Below, piece after piece: positions 8,707-17,242 of a stretch of DNA of 64,000 nucleotides. The stretch lies in contig JACKJK010000003.1 in NCBI GenBank assembly GCA_020637985.1, forward strand, positions 434,001 through 498,000, in the 5' to 3' direction. Position 1 is the stretch's first letter. Every line of letters starts with the position of its first letter. The stretch comes from Rhodobiaceae bacterium (GTDB lineage: Bacteria; Pseudomonadota; Alphaproteobacteria; Rhizobiales; Tepidamorphaceae). The position numbers were made by a program, and so were the translations under genes. Below the pieces are notes generated by a model, which worked only from the letters and a program-made list of their open reading frames with translations, did no database searches and had not been told where the DNA came from.

Positions 8707-10335
8707 TCAACCTGCCAGGCGAAGCGCGGCGAGGTCGCCGCGCAGGACGTTGCCCGCCGTGTCTCGCGGGATCGCCTTCACGCGAACAAGTTCGACCGGA
8801 TAGAGGTTGGCGGCGCATCCCAGCGCGTCGAGTTGGCCCTCGATCGTCTCCATCTCGACAGGCCCGTCGGACACGTAAGCCATCGCCACCACGCCGCCCA
8901 GGACGGGGTGCTCGCGCATCAGTGCCGCCGCATCCGAAACGCTGGCCAGTGCGGCGAAAGCCGAGTCGGCCATGGCAAGGTCGACCGGGAGCCCGCCGCT
9001 GGTTTTCTCCCCGTGCAGCGCCCCGAGAACCTGAATGCCAGGGCCTTCGGCGTCGACGACCTCGCCGCGCAGCCCCGTCTGCATGAAGCCGTTGGCGGAG
9101 AAGTCGTCCTTGCCGGCCTCGTCACGCGGGTAGGCCATCACAGGTGTCCCGGGGCCGCGCACGGCAAGCGGTCCGCGCAGCATGCTGCCAGGCGCGATCG
9201 CGCTGCCGGCCTTGTGGAGGATGCCCTGCACCCGCGGTTCGAGGATGGAGCTGCCGCTGGTCCCGCCGAGCCGCAGGCCGTCGAGCGGAATATGGTTGTG
9301 CACGGTTCCCGCGGCGTGGACCATCAACCCGGCTTCTCCGAGCGACACGACGTCCAGGAGCTTGTCGTCGGCTGACGCACCCGTTCCGCGCACAAGCACG
9401 GTGCCGCGCCAGAGGCGGATGACGCGCATGTCCGCCGCCAGCGCCTCGCCTGCGATGTTTTCCAGCGCGCCCGGCAGGGCAACGATGGTGGCACCGCCCG
9501 ACGCGGCATTCGCGGCGAGGCCTTCGGCATCCCAGGACGGCAACAACAGCAGCCGGCAGCGGGTCAGCAGCCAGGGCAGGATCACTCCCGCGATGCTGGC
9601 GAGCGAGCACGGTACCATCGCCGACGCGATCGTCTCGTCTCGGTCCAGCCGGCCATAGGCGACCACGGGCAGGGCCGCGGCCACGAGTTGACCATGATTG
9701 CGCGCCGCGAAGCTGCGATGATCGCCGGTGGTGTCGACAGTGACGAGAGCGACGTGGTCAGCCGCCCGGCCGCCGCGCATCGGCCCCTTGAACGCCTCGC
9801 ATTCCTGGTCGCCCGCAATCACCGGATCGAGCGCGATGACGCCATCGGGCAGATCATCGCCGAAGCCGAGGAGGAAGCGCACATCGAACGCTGAAAACGC
9901 GGCTAGCGCCGCGGTATTCGCCGTGGCGCGCGGGCCGGTGTGCGCCTCGGTAATGATCGCCTTGGCGCCGAGCCGGGAAGCGATGTCGCCGATGTCAGGT
10001 GTTCCCATCGCCGGCGTCAGCGGCATCGCGATCATGCCCGCGCGCGTGAGCCCGAAAAGGCTGACCAGCGCCTCGGAGCTTGCGCCCGCAAGCACGATGA
10101 CGAGATCGTCCTGCTTGAGGCCGAGATCGAGCAGGAAATGGGCGAGCCGGTCGGCGCGCACGTCAAGATCGGACCACGTCAGTTCGACCGCTCCCTTGCC
10201 GGCGTGCGCCGAAACCACCGCCGTATCGTCACCGAAAGCGGCAGCCGTGCGGCGCAGTAGCTCGTCGAGCGTGAGCTGGCCGTAGATGCCTTCCTCGGCA
10301 TAGGCATCCCACTTCTGCGGATCTCCAAGGATCAT
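8707..10335 (-). CDS. Adenylate-forming (AMP-binding) family protein, probably catalytically inactive
   Basis: A 542-residue protein with the fold pattern of acyl-CoA synthetases: an opening like LTLDELLRRTAAAFGDDTAVV, then LDVRADRLAHFLLDLGLKQDD and GLTRAGMIAMPLTPAM. The core motifs are degraded. The P-loop TSGTTGxPKG is replaced at about 199-213 by TVDTTGDHRSFAARN. The TGD motif near the hinge reads TGLRGE. The catalytic C-terminal lysine of PxxxxGKxxR is N529 (IPRDTAGNVLR). Reading frame and codon use are intact, so it is maintained rather than decaying. It lies 28 bp downstream of a peptide-binding protein gene on the same strand, suggesting cotranscription. Confidence 0.75.
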   Translation of the reverse strand: MILGDPQKWDAYAEEGIYGQLTLDELLRRTAAAFGDDTAVVSAHAGKGAVELTWSDLDVRADRLAHFLLDLGLKQDDLVIVLAGASSEALVSLFGLTRAGMIAMPLTPAMGTPDIGDIASRLGAKAIITEAHTGPRATANTAALAAFSAFDVRFLLGFGDDLPDGVIALDPVIAGDQECEAFKGPMRGGRAADHVALVTVDTTGDHRSFAARNHGQLVAAALPVVAYGRLDRDETIASAMVPCSLASIAGVILPWLLTRCRLLLLPSWDAEGLAANAASGGATIVALPGALENIAGEALAADMRVIRLWRGTVLVRGTGASADDKLLDVVSLGEAGLMVHAAGTVHNHIPLDGLRLGGTSGSSILEPRVQGILHKAGSAIAPGSMLRGPLAVRGPGTPVMAYPRDEAGKDDFSANGFMQTGLRGEVVDAEGPGIQVLGALHGEKTSGGLPVDLAMADSAFAALASVSDAAALMREHPVLGGVVAMAYVSDGPVEMETIEGQLDALGCAANLYPVELVRVKAIPRDTAGNVLRGDLAALRLAG

Positions 10336-10363
10336 GTTGCCCCCAAATCGCTACCGCGCGGCA

Positions 10364-12229
10364 CTATTGCGCCTTCGCCCACCACGTATCGAAATCATAG
10401 CCGTACAGCGACACGGTTCCCGGAACGCCGATCCATGCCTTTCGCGCCATCCATTGCCTCGGCAGATGGAACAGCGGAATCATGTAGGCGCCCGATATCA
10501 GAACCCGGTCGAGCGCGCGCACGGCGTCGACGAAGTCGCTGCGTTCGCGCGCAGCGAGCAGTGCCTGGATCATCGCGTCCACGGCCGGGTTCGCGATGCC
10601 GGCATAGTTGCGCGTGCCGTCGATGCGCGCGGCGTCGCTTCCCCAGTAGAACGTCTGCTCGTTGCCCGGCGACAGCGAGGCGAACCAGAAGTTCTGGATC
10701 ATGTCGAAGTCGTAGCTGATGCGGCGGCGCTCGAACTGTGCCGCATCGACCAGGCGAACGCTTGCGGTGATGCCGGCGCGTTTCAGGCTCCGCGAATAGG
10801 ACAGCGCGAGCCGCTCCTGCTCCTTGTTGGCAACCAGCAGTTCGAACGCGAAGGGCTGGCCGCTCTGCGGATCGACCAGTTGGCCTTGGCGCGTCTCGAA
10901 ACCGGCGGCTTTCAGCAGGTCGAGCGCGGCGCGCAGTCCTTCCCGGTCGCGCCCCGATCCGTCGGTTTCCGGCAGACGGAAGCTACCGTCCAGGATATCG
11001 CCGCGCACGCCCTCCGACCAGCCGGCGAGCAGGGCGCGCTCCGCCTGCGTTGCCGCGCGTCCCACCGATGAGAGCTCCGAACCCTCGAAATAGCTTTGCG
11101 TGCGCGCATACAGCCCGTGATACAGGGTCCGGTTGATCCACTCGAAATCGAACAGCCGGATCAGCGCTTCGCGGACCCTGATGTCGTCGAAGGGCTTGCG
11201 CCGCGTGTTGAACACGAATGCCGACATGCCCTTGGGAACGCCGGTCTCGAACGTCTCGACAACGACCCGGCCGTCCGTGACGGCGGGGAAATCGTAGGCT
11301 GTTGCCCAGCGTGTCGGATCGTCTTCCGGGCGTGCGTCGTACAGCCCCTTCTTGAAGGCCTCGAACAAGGTGTTGTTGTCGCGAAAATACTCGTATCGGA
11401 TCGAGTCGAAGTTGCTCTTCCCGCGCATCACCGGAAGATCGCGACCCCAGTAGTCGCGATTGCGGCGGAAGATGACGGAGCCGCCCGGGTCGATTTCCTC
11501 GGCAATATAGGCGCCGCTGCCGATCAGCGGCTGGAGCGTTGTTTGCTCGAAGGTGCCAGGGTCGATCGCGTGTTTGGCGAGGATCGGCATCAATCCCATG
11601 ATCAGCGGCATCTCGCGGTCGACGTCGCCGCCGAAGGTAAAGCGCACGCCGCGCTCGCCGACCTTTTCGGCGCGGGCCACCTTGGAATAGTAGCTTCGGT
11701 GATTGGGGCGCCCCTTCGTCTTCAGCAACTCCCAGGAGAACAGCACGTCTTCCGGCGTCACCGGCGCGCCATCGGAAAATCGCGCAGCCGGGTTCAGCGT
11801 GAACTCAACGTAGGTGCGTTCGTCATCGACCTCTACCGTCTGTGCCAGCAGGCCATAGAGGGAAAACGGTTCGTCAAGCGAGCGCCCGAGCAGCGACTCG
11901 AGCGTGTGCTCGCGAATGCCGCGGGCCGAAACGCCCTTGACGATCAGGGGATTGAGGCTGTCGAAGCCGCCCAGCACGCCGAGGTTGAAGGCGCCCCCCT
12001 TCGGCGCGTCCGGGTTCACATAGTCGAAGTGGGTGAAACCCGCGACGTACTTGGGCGTGCCGTGCATGGCGATGGCGTGTACGGGCTCGGCTGCGAACGC
12101 AGGCTCGCAGGGCAGATTCGCCCACAACCCGAGAGATACGGCCACGGCGCAGGCACGCAACAGGCCGCGCCATGGCCACAACCAAGGTTCCCGCAATCGC
12201 CCGTGGCGCAGGAGAAAGTGATTCTTCAT
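10364..12229 (-). CDS. Extracellular solute-binding protein family 5, YejA-like (peptide/microcin C type)
   Basis: A 621-residue periplasmic binding protein with an N-terminal signal peptide (basic start, hydrophobic LLRACAVAVSLGLWANL, cleavage near AFAAEP). The mature start HAIAMHGTPKYVAGFTHFDYVNPDAPKGG is characteristic of YejA-like proteins that bind oligopeptides for ABC import. SBP_bac_5 hallmarks follow, such as the LNPAARFSDGAPVTPEDVLFS segment. No permease or ATPase genes lie beside it, so it may serve a transporter encoded elsewhere. ATG 12229 is chosen because it directly precedes the signal peptide; the open frame further upstream is non-coding. Confidence 0.85.
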   Translation of the reverse strand: MKNHFLLRHGRLREPWLWPWRGLLRACAVAVSLGLWANLPCEPAFAAEPVHAIAMHGTPKYVAGFTHFDYVNPDAPKGGAFNLGVLGGFDSLNPLIVKGVSARGIREHTLESLLGRSLDEPFSLYGLLAQTVEVDDERTYVEFTLNPAARFSDGAPVTPEDVLFSWELLKTKGRPNHRSYYSKVARAEKVGERGVRFTFGGDVDREMPLIMGLMPILAKHAIDPGTFEQTTLQPLIGSGAYIAEEIDPGGSVIFRRNRDYWGRDLPVMRGKSNFDSIRYEYFRDNNTLFEAFKKGLYDARPEDDPTRWATAYDFPAVTDGRVVVETFETGVPKGMSAFVFNTRRKPFDDIRVREALIRLFDFEWINRTLYHGLYARTQSYFEGSELSSVGRAATQAERALLAGWSEGVRGDILDGSFRLPETDGSGRDREGLRAALDLLKAAGFETRQGQLVDPQSGQPFAFELLVANKEQERLALSYSRSLKRAGITASVRLVDAAQFERRRISYDFDMIQNFWFASLSPGNEQTFYWGSDAARIDGTRNYAGIANPAVDAMIQALLAARERSDFVDAVRALDRVLISGAYMIPLFHLPRQWMARKAWIGVPGTVSLYGYDFDTWWAKAQ

Positions 12230-12539
12230 GACCGCAACCTTACCCGCAAACATGGCAGCGGTCAGGTCGCTGGATATGGGCGGGAGACGGCGGTTCCGAC
12301 ACCGAATTGCCGCAATTGCATAGCATCTGCGCTCGCTTGTGGGTCCAGTGTGCGACGTCGCCCGGGCAATCGTCGATACGGCGGATACGGTCCGAAAAGC
12401 ATTCTTCCCGGTTGTCTTTTGCTTGCGGATTTGGCACCTGAACGCCAAGTGGGCCTAGCCTGCGCATTGCTCGCGCCGGCGAGGAATTCGAGCGCCGCGC
12501 ATGGATCGGCGAAAACGGCACAGAGAGGATTGAAGACCG
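12230..12539. other. Divergent intergenic region between the yejA-like gene and the ialB-family gene
   Basis: This 310-bp region must carry promoters in both directions. Open frames that cross it are extensions of the flanking genes without protein-like composition. I see no tRNA, clear riboswitch or strong palindrome. A GAGAGG ribosome site for the rightward gene lies at about 12523-12528. Confidence 0.5.
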
Positions 12540-13220
12540 ATGATGTTTGCAAATGCGCCCGTCGCCGCGCGGTGGCGCAAAGTTCTTGCCGCCATGTTCC
12601 TGGTCGCCGGCGTTGCAGCCGGCGCGCCGATCGCTACAGCACAGACGGCCAACGGCGGGGACGCTGCGGACCTGTTTGCCGGCGGCTGGCGCAAGGTGTC
12701 GGTTCCCAATCCTGCCGACCAGACCAAGCCCGTGACACTGGTTACCCAGGAAGCGCGCGACAAGAACAACGTGCCGATTGCCGAAGTCACCATCATGATG
12801 GAAGCGGACAAGAAGAAGCGCATGCTTGTCATCGTGCCGCAGGGTTTCCTCCTGCCGGCCGGCATCCGTCTGCAGGTCGACAAGAACGAACCCGTCGCGG
12901 GAACCTACATCTACTGCCGCGAAGTCACCTGCCAGGCCGAGGCCGAGATCACCGACGATTTCATCAGCCAGATGAAGAAGGGTGCCAACCTGATCGTCGC
13001 CGTGGCCACGCTGCCCGATGGCAAGGCGCGTGCGGTGGGCATCAGCCTGACGGGTTTCACCGCCGCGTTCGACGGCGAGGCGCTCGACATCGCCAAGTAC
13101 AAGGAGCAGCGCCGCGCGTTCAACGAGATGTTGCAGAAGCGCGCCGAGGAGAACAAGCAGCGCCTGCAGCAGCAGCGTGAGCAGCAGGGCGGCGCGCAGC
13201 CGCAGGCCACCCAGCAGTAG
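12540..13220 (+). CDS. Invasion-associated locus B (IalB) family protein
   Basis: A 226-residue exported protein with a signal peptide (KVLAAMFLVAGVAAG, cleavage near ATAQT). The IalB pattern follows: GGWRKVSVPN, an EVTIMMEADKKKRMLVIVPQGFLLPAGI segment, and paired cysteines in YCREVTCQAE. The C-terminal 30 residues are Gln/Glu-rich (KQRLQQQREQQ) and probably helical. IalB-like proteins are common periplasmic proteins of Rhizobiales; the name comes from Bartonella and does not imply invasion here. Two adjacent ATGs (12540 and 12543) are possible starts. A strong terminator follows. Confidence 0.88.
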   Translation: MMFANAPVAARWRKVLAAMFLVAGVAAGAPIATAQTANGGDAADLFAGGWRKVSVPNPADQTKPVTLVTQEARDKNNVPIAEVTIMMEADKKKRMLVIVPQGFLLPAGIRLQVDKNEPVAGTYIYCREVTCQAEAEITDDFISQMKKGANLIVAVATLPDGKARAVGISLTGFTAAFDGEALDIAKYKEQRRAFNEMLQKRAEENKQRLQQQREQQGGAQPQATQQ

Positions 13221-13260
13221 AGTTGGCTCAGAGCCGGTCTTTAATCCGGCTCCGAACAGT

Positions 13261-13293
13261 AAAAAGCCGGCGCGAACCGCGCCGGCTTTTTTC
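13261..13293. terminator. Bidirectional rho-independent terminator
   Basis: A 10-bp GC stem, AGCCGGCGCG at 13265-13274 pairing with 13278-13287 across a three-base AAC loop, is flanked by A-rich bases on the left and TTTTTT on the right. The base pairing can extend to 14 bp. With a U-run on either strand it can end both the ialB-family transcript and the convergent hspQ transcript. A weaker hairpin (GAGCCGG/CCGGCTC) lies just before it at 13231-13252. Confidence 0.88.
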
Positions 13294-13345
13294 GCTCGGA
13301 TATCCCAAAGGGATGCGGCGTCGGTAACCGTCGCCTCAGGCCTTT

Positions 13346-13675
13346 TCAGTGATAGACGCGTTCGCGTGCCCGGTAGAACGCATCGGTGACCTGCTCGAAG
13401 TCTTCCTTCACCTGCGGGTGGCGCAACGGCTCACCGCTTTCGTCGAGCACAAGGTTCTGCTCGGAAACGTAGGCCACATACTCGGTCTCGTCGTTTTCGG
13501 CGTACAGGTGATAGAACGGCTGCTCCTTGCTGGGGCGCACCTCTTCGGGGATAGCTTCCCACCACTCCTCGGTGTTGCTGAACGTCGGATCGACGTCGAA
13601 GATCAGGCCGCGGAACGGATAGATCCGGTGCTTCACCACCTGTCCGATCTGGAACTTCGCTGCGCGCCTGACCAT
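13346..13675 (-). CDS. hspQ: Heat shock protein HspQ (hemimethylated-DNA-binding YccV family)
   Basis: A 109-residue protein of the HspQ/YccV family, described in enterobacteria as a heat-shock protein and a specificity-enhancing factor for Lon. The diagnostic blocks are FQIGQVVKHRIYPFRGLIFDVDPTF, then EEWWEAIP, QPFYHLYAEND and YVAYVSEQNLV. ATG 13675 (MVRRAAKF) fits the family length and has an AGGG five bases upstream. A longer frame to 13744 adds a basic, non-conserved stretch. Its transcript probably ends at the shared terminator at 13261-13293. Confidence 0.92.
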   Translation of the reverse strand: MVRRAAKFQIGQVVKHRIYPFRGLIFDVDPTFSNTEEWWEAIPEEVRPSKEQPFYHLYAENDETEYVAYVSEQNLVLDESGEPLRHPQVKEDFEQVTDAFYRARERVYH

Positions 13676-13813
13676 CACCCTGGACCGCCGTTTCCCCGCT
13701 CGATGCTTCGCCTTGCTCCCTAGATCGCGCGTGTGCTCCGGCAAATCAAGCCGGTGACTCCGATGTTTGCCGGAAATCGGTCGCTTTTTCCCAACGATGC
13801 GAGGGATATCGCC

Positions 13814-14863
13814 CTACAGACCGTACAGCGCTGCGTACTCGCTGTCCTTCCTCGCCACCAGCCGTGCGAGGTCGACGATCACCTTGGCTTGCTTCCAGGT
13901 CGCATCGTCCTGCATCTTGCCGTCGATCATGACGGCGCCGGCACCATCTGGCATGGCTTCCAGGATCCGTCTGGCGAAGGCGACCTCGCCGGCGTCCGGG
14001 CTGTAGACCTTCTTCGCGATCGCGATCTGGCTGGGGTGCAGCGTCCAGGCGCCATGACATCCCTGCAGGAAAGCGTTGCGGAATTGCGCCTCGCAGGCCG
14101 CCGGGTCCGAGAAGTCGCCGAACGGTCCGTAGAAGGCCTTGATGCCGTGCGTGGCGCAGGCATCCACCATCCGTGCCGTGGTGTAGTGCCACAGGTCCTG
14201 CTGGAAGGAGGCGCGCGCCGTTTCGCCCTCGGCATCGGCGAGCACGACGTAGTCCGGGTGGCCACCGCCGACGCGTGTCGTCTTCATGCCCCGCGAGGCG
14301 GCGAGATCGGCGGGCCCGAGGCTGATGCCGTGCATGCGCGGGCTCGCGGCCGCGATGTCCTCGACGTTGCTGACCCCTTCCGCGGTTTCCAGGATCGCGT
14401 GGATGCCGATCGGCTTGCCGATGCCGTGCCGCGCCTCCAGCTGCGCCAGCAACTGGTCGAGATAGTGGATGTCCCAAGCCCCTTCGACCTTGGGCAGCAT
14501 GATGACGTCGAGCCTGTCGCCGACCGCCGAGACGATGTCGACGACGTCGTCGAGTGCCCAGGGGCTGTTCAGGCAGTTGATCCGCGTCCACAGCCCCGTA
14601 TCGCCAAAGTCGTTGTCGCGCGCCATGGTGATGAAGCCGGCGCGCGCGGCCTCCTTCTGGTCAATGGGAATGGCGTCTTCCAGGTTGCCCAGCACCACGT
14701 CGACCTGGCCGATCAGGTCGGGGACTTTGGCGCGCATCTTCTCGACCTGCGGCGGCACGAAGTGGATCATGCGTTCAAGCCGCACGGGCTGCTCGCGCAA
14801 CGGGGCAGGGGCGCCGATGGCGAGCGGGCGGAAGAACTGGCGGGGCGTGCGTCCTGCGGGCAT
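13814..14863 (-). CDS. HpcH/HpaI aldolase/citrate lyase family enzyme, malyl-CoA lyase-like
   Basis: A 349-residue TIM-barrel lyase. It shares family-diagnostic blocks with L-malyl-CoA/beta-methylmalyl-CoA lyases: NLEDAIP near the N-terminus, MLPKVEG, the metal-binding ILETAEG glutamate segment, GPADLAAS, GPFGDFSDP and HPSQI, then ARRILEAM. These enzymes cleave (methyl)malyl-CoA or citramalyl-CoA to acetyl- or propionyl-CoA plus glyoxylate or pyruvate. ATG 14863 has AGGAG upstream and gives MPAGRTPRQFF. It is divergent from the AEC carrier gene, with a shared 206-bp promoter region. The exact CoA-ester substrate cannot be read from the sequence. Confidence 0.82.
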   Translation of the reverse strand: MPAGRTPRQFFRPLAIGAPAPLREQPVRLERMIHFVPPQVEKMRAKVPDLIGQVDVVLGNLEDAIPIDQKEAARAGFITMARDNDFGDTGLWTRINCLNSPWALDDVVDIVSAVGDRLDVIMLPKVEGAWDIHYLDQLLAQLEARHGIGKPIGIHAILETAEGVSNVEDIAAASPRMHGISLGPADLAASRGMKTTRVGGGHPDYVVLADAEGETARASFQQDLWHYTTARMVDACATHGIKAFYGPFGDFSDPAACEAQFRNAFLQGCHGAWTLHPSQIAIAKKVYSPDAGEVAFARRILEAMPDGAGAVMIDGKMQDDATWKQAKVIVDLARLVARKDSEYAALYGL

Positions 14864-15069
14864 GTCGTACTCCTTTGGCGCGGACGAAGCTGCCCGCGGA
14901 TGGCTATTCAGCGCATTCCCTCTTCTGCTGCAATCGGACGATCGTTGGAAGGCAACAAATCGTCGCCCCGGTGGCATGCCGGTTTGCGTGTCCACAGCGA
15001 AGCGTTGACCCGCCACCGCAGACGATCTACCCCGAACGGACAATCCCCGCCGCAGGAGGTCACGACGCC

Positions 15070-16032
15070 GTGCAGGATATCATCGCCCTGGCCACACCGT
15101 TCTTCGGCATGATCCTGCTCGGCTACGTCGCGGCGCGCATCTTCAAGCGCCCGGAATCCGAACTGCGATGGATGAACCTCTTCCTGGTCTACTTCGCGCT
15201 GCCGGCCCTGTTCTTCCGTCTGGTGGCGCAGACGCCGTTCGAGGAACTGAGCCGCTGGAGCTTCGTCTTCTCCACATCGTTCGCGACCTACGCCGCCTTC
15301 TCGCTGTCCTTCCTCGTCGGCTACATTGTGACGCGCGGGCGCATTGCCGAGGCGACCATCCAGGCGGTGGCCGGGTCCTATTCCAACATCGGCTACATGG
15401 GACCGGGAATCACGCTCGCCGCGCTGGGGCCGGTGGCAGCGGTGCCGACGGCGCTGATCTTCTGCTTCGACAACGCCCTCCTGTTCACGATGGTGCCGCT
15501 GCTGATGGCGCTGTCGGGAACGGAGCAGATCAAGCCGGGCGCATTGCTGCTCGATGTCGCCCGCAAGGTGTTCCTGCATCCCTTCATCCTCGCGACGCTC
15601 GCCGGCATCGTCGCCGCCTATTTCCAGTTCACCTTTCCCCGGCCGATCGACAACATCCTGACCTTCCTGTCGAACGGCGCAGCTCCCTGCGCGCTGTTCG
15701 TGATGGGCGTGACAGTGGCCCTGCGGCCGCTCAAGCGCGTGCCGTGGGAACTGCCGTTCCTGACGCTCATAAAGCTCGTCATCCACCCGGCCATCGTGCT
15801 CGTCGTTCTCAGCATCGTCGGCAGCTTCGATGCCGTGTGGGTCTACACCGCGGTGCTGATGGCGGCCCTGCCTCCGGCGCTGAACGTCTTCGTTCTCGCC
15901 AACCAGTACGAGACCTACGTCCAGCGTGCGTCGAGCGCGGTGCTGATCGGGACAGTGGTATCCGTCTTCACCCTGACCGCCGCCCTGTACCTGACCACGA
16001 AGGGGCTTCTTCCAAGCGATTTATTCCCGTAA
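15070..16032 (+). CDS. AEC family transporter (auxin efflux carrier / malonate-malate permease type)
   Basis: A 320-residue inner-membrane protein with about ten hydrophobic segments, beginning IIALATPFFGMILLGYVAARIFK. The AEC family pattern includes SYSNIGYMGPGI in the first half and PPALNVFVLANQY in the second. AEC carriers move small organic acids such as malate or malonate. The start is a GTG at 15070 preceded by AGGAGGT nine bases upstream; the longer frame from 14875 lacks membrane-protein character. A CaiB/BaiF gene follows 70 bp downstream on the same strand. Confidence 0.88.
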   Translation: MQDIIALATPFFGMILLGYVAARIFKRPESELRWMNLFLVYFALPALFFRLVAQTPFEELSRWSFVFSTSFATYAAFSLSFLVGYIVTRGRIAEATIQAVAGSYSNIGYMGPGITLAALGPVAAVPTALIFCFDNALLFTMVPLLMALSGTEQIKPGALLLDVARKVFLHPFILATLAGIVAAYFQFTFPRPIDNILTFLSNGAAPCALFVMGVTVALRPLKRVPWELPFLTLIKLVIHPAIVLVVLSIVGSFDAVWVYTAVLMAALPPALNVFVLANQYETYVQRASSAVLIGTVVSVFTLTAALYLTTKGLLPSDLFP

Positions 16033-16102
16033 TAACAGATATATAGGGGAATAAATTGAATTATTTTATTACAAGTTTGATTCCCAATCACAAGGCATTG
16101 AA
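16033..16102. other. AT-rich spacer between the AEC carrier and CaiB/BaiF genes
   Basis: These 70 bp are strikingly AT-rich compared with the surrounding high-GC DNA (runs such as ATATATAGGGG, AATTGAATTATTTTATTAC). The spacer could hold an internal promoter or low-structure leader for the downstream gene, or mark an insertion join. No clear terminator hairpin is visible. Confidence 0.4.
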
Positions 16103-17242
16103 ATGAAAGCATTAAATGGCATCAGAGTTCTCGACTTGACCACGCTGCTGCCAGGGCCGCTGGCAACCCTCATCCTGGCTGAGGCCGGCGCCGATGTCGT
16201 CAAGATCGAGGCGCCGGCCGGCGAGGACATGCGCCGCTTTCCGCCGATGCGTGGCGACCGTTCCGCGCTCTTCTCGATGCTCAACCGCGGTAAGCGATCC
16301 ATCGCCCTCGACCTGAAGAGCGAGCACGGGCACGCCTCGCTCGATGCGCTGGTGCGCGCGGCCGACGTCCTCGTCGAGCAGTTCCGCCCCGGCGTCCTGG
16401 ATCGACTGGGGTTCGATGCTGAAACGCTGGAGGCCCTGAATCCGCGCCTGATCGTGTGCTCGATCACCGGCTACGGCCAGGACGGCCCGAAGCGCGATAC
16501 GCCCGGCCACGACCTGAACTACATGGCCGAAAGCGGTCTTCTGTCGGTGTCGCCCGGCGCACCGGAAAGCCCGACGGTGCCACCGGCCCTGGTCGCCGAC
16601 ATCGCAGGCGGTTCGTTTCCCGCCGTCATCAACATCCTGCTGGCGCTGCGACAGCGCGACCTCACCGGCAAGGGCTGCCGTCTCGATATCGCCATGACCG
16701 ATGCCCTGTTCACGCTGGCCTTCTGGGGAATCGCCGGCCTCGATGCGACGGGCAAGCCGCCGCGCCCCGGCGGCGAACTCCTCAGTGGCGGCTCGCCGCG
16801 CTACCGGCTCTACCGGGCCGCCGATGGCGGCCTTGTTGCCGTAGGGGCATTGGAGCAGAAATTCTGGCTTAGGTTCTGTGCGTTGATTGGGCTTGAACAG
16901 ACTCTGGTTGATGACAGGGACGTAGCGGCAACCACGGCGGGCGTTGCACGCATGATCGCCCAGCGCCCGGCCGCCGAGTGGGTATCCGTCTTCGAGGGTG
17001 AGGATTGTTGCGCCAATGTCGTGCGCGATCTGGAGCAGGCAATGGCCGATCCGCATTTCGCCGGTCGCGGCCTGTTCTCGCGGCGGCTTTCGATAGCCGG
17101 AGAAGATGCCGGCATGGCCTTGCCCGTCCCCGTGGCGACGGGCCTGCGCGGAGCCGACGATGCGGTGCGCGAAACACCCGTTGCACCGGAGTTGCCGGAC
17201 GCGCCGCTGACGCGCTGGCCGGAACGCTCGAACGAGGGATAG
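16103..17242 (+). CDS. CaiB/BaiF CoA-transferase family protein, alpha-methylacyl-CoA racemase-like
   Basis: A 379-residue protein opening MKALNGIRVLDLTTLLPGP, the usual start of family III CoA transferases. The active-site region reads GHDLNY with D137 at the nucleophile position of the transferases. It also has the trio used by alpha-methylacyl-CoA racemases: H136, D166 (VADIAGG) and E251 (GALEQKF). The racemase-like pattern is therefore favoured over a true transferase, though this is by-eye alignment only. The gene ends one base before the stop of the convergent UbiH-like gene. A stretch around 16850-17010 has lower GC than its surroundings. Confidence 0.8.
   Translation: MKALNGIRVLDLTTLLPGPLATLILAEAGADVVKIEAPAGEDMRRFPPMRGDRSALFSMLNRGKRSIALDLKSEHGHASLDALVRAADVLVEQFRPGVLDRLGFDAETLEALNPRLIVCSITGYGQDGPKRDTPGHDLNYMAESGLLSVSPGAPESPTVPPALVADIAGGSFPAVINILLALRQRDLTGKGCRLDIAMTDALFTLAFWGIAGLDATGKPPRPGGELLSGGSPRYRLYRAADGGLVAVGALEQKFWLRFCALIGLEQTLVDDRDVAATTAGVARMIAQRPAAEWVSVFEGEDCCANVVRDLEQAMADPHFAGRGLFSRRLSIAGEDAGMALPVPVATGLRGADDAVRETPVAPELPDAPLTRWPERSNEG

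Noticed and set aside
13733..15112. 459-codon plus-strand frame opposite the malyl-CoA-lyase-like gene
   Set aside because: Shadow frame; the minus-strand protein has clear family motifs and a ribosome site.
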